This document shows, piece by piece, positions 45,402 through 53,508 of a stretch of DNA of 64,000 bases. Position 1 is the stretch's first letter. Each line of letters opens with the position of its first letter. The position numbers were made by a program, and so were the translations under genes. Origin of the DNA: Kushneria indalinina DSM 14324. GTDB lineage: Bacteria > Pseudomonadota > Gammaproteobacteria > Pseudomonadales > Halomonadaceae. The stretch covers positions 709,380 through 773,379 of the forward strand of contig NZ_QRDJ01000007.1 of assembly GCF_003385845.1 (NCBI RefSeq), read 5' to 3'. Below the pieces are notes generated by a model. The model saw only the letters and a list, made by a program, of their open reading frames with translations. It made no database searches and had not been told where the DNA came from.

Positions 45402-47039
45402 TCAGCGCTCAAGGGCAGGGGTCAGGTGGCGTTCCACCAGATCCAGACGCGTCTGCCACGGGTCCTGTCGGGCGACCGGCCCCTGAGCCTGAGTGAAGTC
45501 CATCATCAGGTTCGACAACGGCGTATGCAGCGGCCAGGTGGGCGCGCCGCCACCGTTGGGGTTGCCGTGGCGGGCAAAGTTGACCACGTAGCGATGCAGC
45601 TGCCAGGCCATGGCGCGGTCGCTGTCGTCCAGGGTGTCATAACGTGACTGGAGCGTGCGAAAGAGATAGGGCAGCTCGCTGGCGTGTATCGCGCCCGACC
45701 AGTCATGTCGTACTTCCCGCGCGACGTGCGAGAAGCGATAGCGCCACGCCGGCTGACCGCTGGCGGCCACATGATCGGCAATAAAGCGCGCCGGTTCGGT
45801 CATCATGCGATCCATGCCGATCTCTCGCCCGACCCGCTGTACATCGTCGCTGCCCTCGGGGTCATACAGCGCGCGGGCGCGGTCGGCCTCCTCGCCAAAG
45901 GGGGCGAACAGGGCGTCCATGCTCTCTGCGGCACTGAAGCCCAGATCAGCGTCGGTGGTACCGATCAGCATCGGCACATTGTGTTGAAGGCCTGTCTGAT
46001 AGATGCCTTCGGGCTCACCGGAGATCAGCTCGCCATCGCGGATCGGGCCGCCGGCCCAGGTGCGCGGCCCCGCATGAGATGACATGAGGGTGCTCATGTT
46101 GAGCCCGTCGACAATCTGTTCGGGGGGCAGATCCCTGAGGGCGGCCAGCGCCGCCTGCCCCTTGCCCTCGATGCCGTGACGGTAAGCGAAGTTTTCCCCG
46201 ATGGTTTCGGCCGAGGGGTGTTCCGGCGTATCGCGATCAAGCGCGGGCATGGGGCCCATCAACGCCCGACCGCCGCCGGACATTACCACGGCGCGCTGGA
46301 ACAGCCCGCGGGCCGCCGGTGATCCGGTCAGATCCAGCACCGAGGCGCCGCCGGCGGATTCGCCCATGAGGGTGACGTTGTCCGCATCGCCACCGAAGGC
46401 GCCGATGTTGCGCTGTATCCAGTTCAGCGCGGCCAGCTGATCCATGATGGCGTAATTGGCAAGCGTTTTGCCCTGCTGTTCCCGGCTCAGGGCAGGATGG
46501 GCGAAAAAGCCGAAGCGGCCCAGCCGGTAATTGAGGCTGACCAGAATCACGTCGTCGCGGGCGAAGGCGCTGCCGTCGTACACCGGTGCCGAGGTGCCGC
46601 CATTGACGTAGCCGCCGCCGTGGATCCAGACCAGTACCGGGCGGTCGGTGGGCGCGCGCTCCGCCTCCGGCTCGGGGATGGCATCAGACGGCGCCCAGAC
46701 GTTGAGATAGAGACAGTCCTCGGACGGTGTCACCCCCAGCGGCGCGGCATCGCCCGGATCGGGACGCTGCATGCAGTCCGCCCCGAAGTGGGTGGCATCA
46801 CGCACGCCCTGCCACGGTTGTACCGGCTGCGGTGCACGCCAGCGGTTATCGGCCACCGGCGGCGCGGCATAGGGGATGCCCTTGAAGGCGGTCACGTTGA
46901 GCGCGTGGCGGCCGCGCAGCGCGCCGCTATCGATATCTACGCGGGTCACGGCCTCCTCGGCGGGGGAGGCCTGGGCACAGGCCCACAGCGGCGTGGTCAG
47001 CAATCCCAGTGTCAGCAGTCCTTTCAACCAGCGTTGCAT
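45402..47039 (-). CDS. Type-B carboxylesterase, exported (copy 1)
   Basis: A 545-residue alpha/beta hydrolase of the carboxylesterase type B family. A signal peptide (LKGLLTLGLLTTPLWACAQA) is followed by GIPYAAPPVADNRWRAPQP, EDCLYLNVWAP, the oxyanion-hole segment WIHGGGYVNGG (139-149), and the nucleophile Ser228 in GESAGG. The catalytic His is likely in GAIHASELPYLF. The mature enzyme should be in the periplasm or outside. It lies 62 bp after a paralogue and about 2 kb after an AtoE transporter on the same strand. Confidence 0.93.
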   Translation of the reverse strand: MQRWLKGLLTLGLLTTPLWACAQASPAEEAVTRVDIDSGALRGRHALNVTAFKGIPYAAPPVADNRWRAPQPVQPWQGVRDATHFGADCMQRPDPGDAAPLGVTPSEDCLYLNVWAPSDAIPEPEAERAPTDRPVLVWIHGGGYVNGGTSAPVYDGSAFARDDVILVSLNYRLGRFGFFAHPALSREQQGKTLANYAIMDQLAALNWIQRNIGAFGGDADNVTLMGESAGGASVLDLTGSPAARGLFQRAVVMSGGGRALMGPMPALDRDTPEHPSAETIGENFAYRHGIEGKGQAALAALRDLPPEQIVDGLNMSTLMSSHAGPRTWAGGPIRDGELISGEPEGIYQTGLQHNVPMLIGTTDADLGFSAAESMDALFAPFGEEADRARALYDPEGSDDVQRVGREIGMDRMMTEPARFIADHVAASGQPAWRYRFSHVAREVRHDWSGAIHASELPYLFRTLQSRYDTLDDSDRAMAWQLHRYVVNFARHGNPNGGGAPTWPLHTPLSNLMMDFTQAQGPVARQDPWQTRLDLVERHLTPALER

Positions 47040-47101
47040 GCGGCGTTCCGTTGTCTCTTGAGCGTGCGCTCAGGATAGACCACGTCCGGTCGGTGATCCC
47101 G

Positions 47102-48922
47102 TCAGGTGCGATCATCCCGCTCGGTGTCGGGGGCGGCCATCCAGCGGCCCTCGATCATGTCCAGCCGCTCCCACCAGGGATCGCGCAGCACCTGCGGCCC
47201 GTCGTCCTGAGTGAACTCCAGAATCCGCTCCTGCTGCGAGTCATGCAGTGGCCACTGCGGCAGCCCCTCGCCGTTGGGGTCGCCGGTCAGGGCGAAATTG
47301 ACCACATAGCGATGAAAGGCCGTGGCCGTGGTGCGGTCGCTGTCATCGATCCCGCTGCCGTAGGCCGGCTCCAGACGATCAAAGAGATAGGGAATATCGG
47401 TGGCATGCGGCGCTCCCGGCCAGTCGCTGCGTTTGGGCGCCGCCACGTGGGAGAAGCGATAGCGCCACACCGGCTGGCCGGCGGCCTGCATTTCGTCGGC
47501 AATAAAGCGCGCCGGCTCGGTCATGGTCCGATCGCGACCGATCTCCTTGGCCAGCGTTTTCAGATTGGCGTTGCCGCCAGGGTCATAGAGCGCGCGCATG
47601 CGATCGGCGTTGTCGCCAAAGGTGTCAAACAGCTCGGTTTTTGAGGCGGCGTCGGCACGCCCGAGGTCGAGACTGGTCGAGCCGATCAACAGCGGTATCT
47701 TTCGTTGCTGTTGCTGTTTGAAGCGGTTCTGGGTCTCATCGAGGAGCAGCTTTCCATCGCGCACCGGCCCGCCGGCGTAGGTGTCGCGCTCGCGATTGGG
47801 GGTATACATCATGCTCATGTTGAGATCGGCGGTGACGGCGTCTGCCGGCAGCGCCCGCAGGGCCTCACGCGCCTGCTCATCCTCGCCCTCGATGCCGTAA
47901 CGATCGGCAAAGCGTTTGCCGAAGGTGTCGGCCGACGGATTGTCGGGACCATCCTCGTGCAGGTCGTGGCGCACGGCGCGCAGCCCGCGACCGCCGCCGG
48001 ACATCACCACGGCGCGCTGAAAGAGCCCCTCGGTGGCAGGGCTTGCCATCAGGTTGAGGATCGAATTGCCGCCGGCGGACTCGCCCACCAGCGTGATGTC
48101 GTCGGGGTTGCCGCCAAAGCGGTCGATATTGCCCCTGATCCACTCAAGTGCGGCGATCTGATCCATGACGGCGTAGTTGCCCTGCGGCGCGTCATCGTCC
48201 TCATCGCTCAGGGCCGGATGAGAGAAAAAGCCGAAGCGCCCCAGCCGGTAGTTGAAGCTGACATAGATCACGCCGTCACGGGCGAAGCTCTCGCCGTCAT
48301 AGGCCTTTGATGAGGCGCCGCCGTTGACGTAGGCGCCGCCGTAGAGCCAGACCACCACCGGGCGGCCTTCAGCATCTGCCCCGGTTGCGTTGTCGTCAGG
48401 CGGTGGTCCGCCGGGTGACGGCGCGGCGCCGTCGGGCTGCCAGACGTTGAGATAAAGACAGTCTTCATCGGGGCGCTCATCGCCGGGCGAGGCGCTGCTG
48501 GACAGCGGCTTTTGCATGCAGTCGCGGCCAAAACGCGTGGCATCCCGCACGCCCTGCCAGGCGCTGGCCGGCTGCGGCGGCCGCCAGCGGTTGTCGCCCA
48601 CCGGCGGTGCCGCAAAGGGAATGCCGCGATAGACCGAGACCCCCTGTTCCTGCTCACCGCGCAGCAGGCCGTTGTCAATGCGCGCGACCGGGGCGTTGTC
48701 CGCTGCGGCCCGGATGAGACCGGCCACCTCAAGGGCCACCGATTCATTGACCAGAGCCGCCGCGGGACTGTCCTCAAGCGCGGCACGGCCTGCCACTTCA
48801 AGCGCCACCGACTCATCAAGGCCGGATGCCGTACGGCCATCGGCGGCGGCGATACCGGCCGACAGACTCAATGTCACCCATGTCATCAGCATGACGCCCC
48901 GTCTGGCTGTCTCTGCCCGCAT
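47102..48922 (-). CDS. Type-B carboxylesterase, exported (copy 2, with N-terminal repeat)
   Basis: A 606-residue paralogue of the next gene, with the same motifs (GIPFAAPPVGDNRWRPPQP, EDCLYLNVWQP, WLYGGAYVNGG, GESAGGNSILNL, ATDIPYLF). The oxyanion segment reads YGGAY where copy 1 has HGGGY, which may alter specificity. After the signal peptide (ending IAAA) there is an extra stretch with ESVALEVAG twice (37-45 and 60-68), a 23-residue internal duplication not present in copy 1. A Pro/Gly-rich loop (SPGGPPPDDNATGADAE) follows the EDCLYLNVW motif. Confidence 0.92.
   Translation of the reverse strand: MRAETARRGVMLMTWVTLSLSAGIAAADGRTASGLDESVALEVAGRAALEDSPAAALVNESVALEVAGLIRAAADNAPVARIDNGLLRGEQEQGVSVYRGIPFAAPPVGDNRWRPPQPASAWQGVRDATRFGRDCMQKPLSSSASPGDERPDEDCLYLNVWQPDGAAPSPGGPPPDDNATGADAEGRPVVVWLYGGAYVNGGASSKAYDGESFARDGVIYVSFNYRLGRFGFFSHPALSDEDDDAPQGNYAVMDQIAALEWIRGNIDRFGGNPDDITLVGESAGGNSILNLMASPATEGLFQRAVVMSGGGRGLRAVRHDLHEDGPDNPSADTFGKRFADRYGIEGEDEQAREALRALPADAVTADLNMSMMYTPNRERDTYAGGPVRDGKLLLDETQNRFKQQQQRKIPLLIGSTSLDLGRADAASKTELFDTFGDNADRMRALYDPGGNANLKTLAKEIGRDRTMTEPARFIADEMQAAGQPVWRYRFSHVAAPKRSDWPGAPHATDIPYLFDRLEPAYGSGIDDSDRTTATAFHRYVVNFALTGDPNGEGLPQWPLHDSQQERILEFTQDDGPQVLRDPWWERLDMIEGRWMAAPDTERDDRT
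48719..48814 (-). repeat. Internal duplication in esterase copy 2
   Basis: The 27-bp segments 48788-48814 and 48719-48745 encode the same nine residues ESVALEVAG with several silent differences, 69 bp apart. The silent changes mean the duplication is not recent, or that the peptide is maintained. Confidence 0.7.
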
Positions 48923-49006
48923 GTTTCCTCCCTGTCGACCGGTCCCGTCGCCGCCAGCGACCCACCCCGTGGTCTGACTGCAAACGCGCGCGGTCGTTCG
49001 GGAAGA

Positions 49007-50335
49007 TCAGATCAAAAACATGGCGATGCCCAGCACCACACCGCTGACCAGCATGACGACCGAGGTATAGCCCATGATGTCGCGAATCTGCAGGCCGGCA
49101 ATCGCCAGCAGTGGCAGTGTCCAGAAGGGCTGAACCATGTTGGTCCAGGCATCGCCCCATGATACGGCCAGGGCCACGTTGGCCATGCTGGCATCGAGCT
49201 GCTGAGCGGCATCGATGACAATCGGCCCCTGCATGATCCACTGGCCGCCGCCGGCCGGGATGAAGAAGTTGATCAGTCCGGCGCTTAAAAACGAGTAGAA
49301 CGGCAGCGTCTCGCTGCTGGCAATCGAGACCAGCGCGCTGCCGATATCGGCGGCCATGCCGGTGCCGGCGATCACGCCCATCATCGCTGCGTAAAAGGGG
49401 AACTGCATGATGATGCCGTAGGCCGTGCGCGAGCCCCCGGTACAAAAGACGATGTATTCGCGGGCGTGGCGGGAAAACACCAGCCCCAGGGCGAAAAAGC
49501 CCAGAATGACGGTGTTGATGTTGACCCCGCCGCCGGTCACGAAATGATCCAGCAGCCAGAGCAGCGCGATCGTGCCCAGGGTGAGCGGAATCAGGCGCGA
49601 ATATTCAAGGCGCTGGGCCGGCGTCATGCGTGCCTGATCCGGCATCGGGGCGGCGGGGCTGTCATCGCTCTGCTCGCTGTCCGGCAGGCTCACGCGGGGC
49701 TCGTTACCGCGCGGGCGCATCGACACCAGCACCGCCGGCACCACCAGGATCATGGCCGCCAGAATGGCCAGATTGCCGATCGAAAAGACCGTCTGCGACA
49801 CCGGTATGATGCCCATCTCGGCTTCCAGAAAGTGGCCCGGATTGGCGATGACGGTCGGAATCGAGCCGCCATAGCCGCCGTGCCAGACGATAAAGCCCGA
49901 GTAGGCTGCCGCCACCACCAGCGGATAATGCACCCGGCCGCGGTGAACGATACCCATTTCGCGGGCCACCAGCCCGCCGGCCACCAGCCCGAACCCCCAG
50001 GAGATCCAGCTGCACAGCATGGCGATCAGCGTAGTGGCCACGATCACCTGCACCTCGGTGCGCGGCAGGCGGGTAAAGGCGATCAGCGCGCGGCGCACCG
50101 GTCGGGTATGGGCCAGGGCGTAGCCGCTCACCAGCACCAGGATAATCTGGCAGGTAAATTCATAGATGCTGAAAAAACCGTTGCCCCAGTAATCCAGCAC
50201 CTGGCGGGGCGAATGGCCGTCGCCCCAGATGATGCCCAGCCCCAGGACCACCAGCGTGAGGAAAAACAGAAAGACAAAGGCGTCGGGCAGATAGCGAACG
50301 GCAATATGAGTAAACAGACGACCAATGACACGCAT
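49007..50335 (-). CDS. atoE: Short-chain fatty acid transporter (AtoE family)
   Basis: A 442-residue membrane protein with about 12 helices. AtoE-family landmarks include LPDAFVFLFFLTLVVLGLGI near the N-terminus, CSWISWGFGLVAGGLVAREMG, YPLVVAAAYSGFIVWHGGYGGSIP, and LINFFIPAGGGQWIMQGPI. AtoE in E. coli takes up acetoacetate and short-chain acids such as butyrate. The ATG at 50335 starts the conserved region, with GGGAG about 10 nt upstream. No atoDAB thiolase/CoA-transferase genes are adjacent; instead two exported esterases follow 84 bp later. Confidence 0.92.
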   Translation of the reverse strand: MRVIGRLFTHIAVRYLPDAFVFLFFLTLVVLGLGIIWGDGHSPRQVLDYWGNGFFSIYEFTCQIILVLVSGYALAHTRPVRRALIAFTRLPRTEVQVIVATTLIAMLCSWISWGFGLVAGGLVAREMGIVHRGRVHYPLVVAAAYSGFIVWHGGYGGSIPTVIANPGHFLEAEMGIIPVSQTVFSIGNLAILAAMILVVPAVLVSMRPRGNEPRVSLPDSEQSDDSPAAPMPDQARMTPAQRLEYSRLIPLTLGTIALLWLLDHFVTGGGVNINTVILGFFALGLVFSRHAREYIVFCTGGSRTAYGIIMQFPFYAAMMGVIAGTGMAADIGSALVSIASSETLPFYSFLSAGLINFFIPAGGGQWIMQGPIVIDAAQQLDASMANVALAVSWGDAWTNMVQPFWTLPLLAIAGLQIRDIMGYTSVVMLVSGVVLGIAMFLI

Positions 50336-50677
50336 GAAGGATGAAGCTCCCGAGGATGGTTTGGCGCACGGCAACAGGCAGCAGCAAGCATCGACGATGC
50401 CCCGGCCGCTCACGAAAGCTAGACGTCAGGAGGCGAGCGCTGCATGGGCCGAAGTGCTCATGAGAGCGCTGGGACAGGGAACTTCAGTTTGAAGCGGGTT
50501 TGATGAATCCTTTGGCGCGCCCCGGGAGGAAGCGGCTGACATGGGTGCACCAAAAGAGTGCTCATTGCCGGGCGCTGATGCCCAGGCCCTGGCAGATATC
50601 AGGTAGGGCGACAGCTCATTAATGCGCTGCTTCTGATCAAGCCCTGACGAAAGGGGGCGCACAACAGCGGGTCGGCG
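50336..50677. other. Gene-free stretch upstream of atoE
   Basis: About 340 bp between DUF2235 and atoE. I see short direct repeats of GAGCGCTG and GTGCTCAT but no convincing gene, operator or terminator. The Ser/Ala-rich minus-strand open frame at 50426-50662 looks like chance. It should contain the atoE promoter; no sigma-54 GG/GC element was found. Confidence 0.4.
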
Positions 50678-51646
50678 TCAGTCCGGCTTTTCTTCCTGTG
50701 CCGCCGGCTGATAGCCCTCGACCTGCTCGATGCGCTGCTGCACGCTCTCATCGATCAGGGCATCCGGTGGGTAGTGTCGTCTTTGAGTGCCCAGCAGCCG
50801 CCACAGGCCCGATGACTTTTGATGCAGCGGGCCTGTCGGGTCGCCGTGAATCCGGGACAGCGGGTCGCCTTCCAGCTGCAATCCATGCTCGACCGCGCGC
50901 TCCAGCATCCAGCGCAGGGTGATGTCGGAAAGCCCGCGTTCGGAATTCCCGCCACCCACGTCGCTGTGGCCGCCGGCGAACCAGCGCTGCTCGATGTGCT
51001 GCTCGTCCCCGGCCTTGCTCTCGTCCCAGGGCGTGGGGGAAAAGGGCCGACGCTTTTCATCCAGCGCCAGCGCGTGATAGGCGTAGCGCACGCCCGGGCT
51101 CAGGCGGCGGTTGTGGAATTTACGCAGCGAGATCAGACAGCCCAGTGCGCCGACGGTGTCCCACACGCCGACCAGCCAGGGCTTGCAGGGGCGGGAAAAG
51201 GTCTCGCGGAAGGTCTTGAAGCTGGTGGCGTCGTCCCCGCGCAGATAGCGTCGGGTAACTTCCTGCACCATGTTCTCGTGATGCGGATAGAGAATCCCGC
51301 AGCGGTCGATCATCGACGCCAGCGAGCGGGCCATGAACGCGCCGCGACTGAAGCCGAACAGAAAGACCCGGTCACCGGGTTCGTATTCGTTCATCAAAAA
51401 GCGGTAGGCATCCTCCATGTTCTGCTGGATGCCGTAGCCAAAGGCGGTGCCCAGAGCGCGCCCCAGCGTCTGACCCACGCCCACGCCGAAAAAGGAGGCC
51501 GCAAAGGTGCCCACGCCCGGGCTGTAGAAGGCCTTTTGCTGATCGCCGTGGCGCACGATCGATCGAAACAGATGGACCACATTGGTATTGACGCGACTGA
51601 ACTGCTGATTGGTGCCATCGCAGCACACGACGAGATTCTTGCCCAT
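50678..51646 (-). CDS. DUF2235 alpha/beta hydrolase-domain protein
   Basis: A 322-residue protein that is essentially one DUF2235 domain: KNLVVCCDGTNQQF at the N-terminus, FLFGFSRGAFMARSLASMI with the nucleophile Ser of GFSRGA near residue 100, VGVWDTVGALG and WFAGGHSDVGGG. The domain is the lipase-like fold seen in Tle1-type type VI effectors and in many stand-alone proteins. No VgrG, PAAR or immunity gene is nearby, so a housekeeping hydrolase is more likely. No signal peptide. It lies 86 bp downstream of the SleB gene on the same strand. Confidence 0.88.
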   Translation of the reverse strand: MGKNLVVCCDGTNQQFSRVNTNVVHLFRSIVRHGDQQKAFYSPGVGTFAASFFGVGVGQTLGRALGTAFGYGIQQNMEDAYRFLMNEYEPGDRVFLFGFSRGAFMARSLASMIDRCGILYPHHENMVQEVTRRYLRGDDATSFKTFRETFSRPCKPWLVGVWDTVGALGCLISLRKFHNRRLSPGVRYAYHALALDEKRRPFSPTPWDESKAGDEQHIEQRWFAGGHSDVGGGNSERGLSDITLRWMLERAVEHGLQLEGDPLSRIHGDPTGPLHQKSSGLWRLLGTQRRHYPPDALIDESVQQRIEQVEGYQPAAQEEKPD

Positions 51647-51732
51647 GGATGCCGCTCCGCCTGGTGCAGGAGTAATGCCAGGCCCTTTAGCGTAGCGGCT
51701 GGCAGCGCCTGTGCCAGCACATCAGGCGCCGA

Positions 51733-52341
51733 TCAGCCCGGTGGGCGATAGAAGCGGAACTCGTCGGTCTGCGTGGTCTGCACAAAGCTTGAGGCCCAGC
51801 TCGGCGTGATGCCACGGTGATGGAAAAACAGCGCCCCGTGCGTGCGATCGATCAGGCTGCCGTTGAGCGCCTTTCGGGCGATCTCGCGGGCGGCGGCGTA
51901 CTCCTTGAGCTCATTGGCCTCGTCCGGACGGCCGTCGCACCACCAGGAGAACTGGCAGCTGCCGGTCTCCGAGCCTTCCTGCACCACGTCGCACAGGGTG
52001 GTGGGAAAGCGGCCGCTGCCGAGACGATTCATGATCACATTGGCCACGGCCTCCATCTCGCGTGCGTTGGTGCCCTTGGCTTCCCAGTAGATGGAGCGGG
52101 CCAGACAGCTCACGGCGTCGTTGAGCGGCGCCTGGCCGCGCGGATCGATGGCGCGGGTCCCGTCACGGGTCAATCGAACGTCGGGTGGCGGGGGCTGAAC
52201 GCCGCCCTCGTTGGAGGCGCGCTGTTCCAGTACCTGCGCCTTTTGCTGCGCGACGGCACGCTGGGTGGTTTCCGCGGCGTGAAGGATGGACGCATTCAGA
52301 CCGGCAGCAAGGCAGGCGACAAGGATCAGGACGTGGCGCAT
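51733..52341 (-). CDS. SleB/CwlJ-type cell wall hydrolase
   Basis: A 202-residue exported protein. A signal peptide ending LHAAE is followed by a Gln-rich linker (about 24-75) and the Hydrolase_2 (SleB) domain: CLARSIYWEAKGTNAREMEAVANVIMNR with the putative catalytic Glu of YWEAKG near residue 87, then CDVVQEG, CQFSWWCDG and HGALFFHH. Relatives are lytic transglycosylases that cut glycan strands. Non-spore-formers use such enzymes in wall turnover. Confidence 0.92.
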   Translation of the reverse strand: MRHVLILVACLAAGLNASILHAAETTQRAVAQQKAQVLEQRASNEGGVQPPPPDVRLTRDGTRAIDPRGQAPLNDAVSCLARSIYWEAKGTNAREMEAVANVIMNRLGSGRFPTTLCDVVQEGSETGSCQFSWWCDGRPDEANELKEYAAAREIARKALNGSLIDRTHGALFFHHRGITPSWASSFVQTTQTDEFRFYRPPG

Positions 52342-52400
52342 GACAGCTCTCGTGGCGAAAGAGTTCTTATCCTACCCATCCTCGCAAGCGTCGGGAAAGC

Positions 52401-52497
52401 GTCTTTAAGGCCAGGGCGGTCTTCAGGACCAGAACTGTCTTTGGTCTCCAGGATCAGACCTGTCTTCAGGGCCAGAACGGGCTTCAAGAGCAGGACG
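52401..52497. repeat. Imperfect 18-bp tandem repeat array (five units)
   Basis: Units start at 52401, 52419, 52444, 52462 and 52480, each near the pattern GTCTTCAGGNCCAGAACN; a 7-nt GTCTTTG insertion separates units 2 and 3. It lies in the intergenic gap between the SleB start and the SDR terminator. No open frame on either strand there looks coding. Confidence 0.8.
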
Positions 52498-52511
52498 ACA
52501 GCGGCACAGAC

Positions 52512-52535
52512 AAAAAGCGCCCGAACGGGCGCTTT
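52512..52535 (-). terminator. Intrinsic terminator of the SDR gene
   Basis: On the minus strand AAAGCGCCCG pairs with CGGGCGCTTT around TT, followed by T's (five A on the plus strand at 52512-52516). It lies 13 bp after the SDR stop. Confidence 0.85.
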
Positions 52536-52547
52536 GAGAGAAGAGGC

Positions 52548-53363
52548 TCAGTTGGTTTTCCAGCCCTTTTCAAACAGCATCTTGCCGGGCCATGTATAGG
52601 CCATCACGCCGCCGTCGGCGAGGATGGTCTCGCCGGTAACAAACGAGCTGTCGTCGCTGGCCAGAAACAGCGCCACCTTCGCTATCTCTTCGGGCTTGCC
52701 GAGCCGGCCCATCGGCGTCACCCATTTCTGGGCCTCACGGAACTGGCGGCCGCTGTCATCTTCCGGGCTGCCGGCCAGGTCGCTGACCAGCGGCGTCTCG
52801 ATGGTGCCGGGAGCAAGGGCGTTGACGCGAATGCCGCTGCGGCCGTAGTCGATCGCCATGGTCTTGGTCATGTTGGCCACCCCGCCCTTGGCGGCGTTGT
52901 AGCCCGAGCGGTCGAGATCGCCGGCGGAGGCCGACATCGAGGTGGTGTTGATGATCGAGCCGCCGCTGTCCAGCATCAGCGGAATCAGGTACTTGCTGAC
53001 CAGGAAGGTGCCGCGCAGGTCGGTGGCGATGATGCGATCGAAAAGCTCGGTGGGGTATTCGTGCAGCTTGCCGCCTTCCTGATCGACGCCGGCATTGTTG
53101 AAGAGAATATCCAGTCGTCCGTGATCGGCCCTTACCTGCTCGGCGAAGCGTTTCACGTCCTCTTCGCTGGAGACATCCAGCCGGTGGCCTTCGGCCCGCA
53201 GGCCGGCATCGCGAATGGCGCTGACCGTGCGCTCGATTTCCGCTTCGTTGACGTCGGCGCAGATGACGGTGGCGCCTTCCTCGGCGAACATTTTTGCCGT
53301 GGCGGCACCGATACCGGTGGCGGCACCGGTCACGACGGCAATGCGCTGATCGATTCTGCCCAT
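52548..53363 (-). CDS. SDR family oxidoreductase (classical)
   Basis: A 271-residue classical short-chain dehydrogenase. The cofactor loop TGAATGIG is near 12-19, NNAGV near 88, the catalytic Ser in SMSASAGDLDRSGYNAAKGG with the YxxxK Tyr and Lys, and APGTIETPLV follows. Asp in CADVNE after the second strand suggests NAD preference. A 20-residue C-terminal extension follows the usual DGG motif. The ATG at 53363 follows GGGAG. Substrate unknown. Confidence 0.9.
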   Translation of the reverse strand: MGRIDQRIAVVTGAATGIGAATAKMFAEEGATVICADVNEAEIERTVSAIRDAGLRAEGHRLDVSSEEDVKRFAEQVRADHGRLDILFNNAGVDQEGGKLHEYPTELFDRIIATDLRGTFLVSKYLIPLMLDSGGSIINTTSMSASAGDLDRSGYNAAKGGVANMTKTMAIDYGRSGIRVNALAPGTIETPLVSDLAGSPEDDSGRQFREAQKWVTPMGRLGKPEEIAKVALFLASDDSSFVTGETILADGGVMAYTWPGKMLFEKGWKTN

Positions 53364-53508
53364 GATGAACTCCCTATGGCTGGCAGGTGGCGTCATGTCC
53401 ATGACGCCTCAAAGGGCCCTCAATAAAGCAGTCGCTTGGGCCCTGTGCCAGCTCAATGCCCGGGGCGTCGTGTCGCAGGCAGGCGTGATAACCGGGCGCT
53501 GGAAGCGA

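Noticed and set aside
50426-50662. 78-residue minus-strand open frame in the atoE upstream gap
   Set aside because: Ser/Ala-rich chance frame, no ribosome site, no family resemblance.
50678-51646. Type VI secretion effector reading of the DUF2235 gene
   Set aside because: No VgrG, PAAR, Hcp, adaptor or immunity gene nearby, and the domain also occurs widely as a stand-alone protein.
52401-52497. CRISPR array reading of the 18-bp repeats
   Set aside because: Units are directly adjacent without spacers, too short and imperfect, and no cas genes are present.
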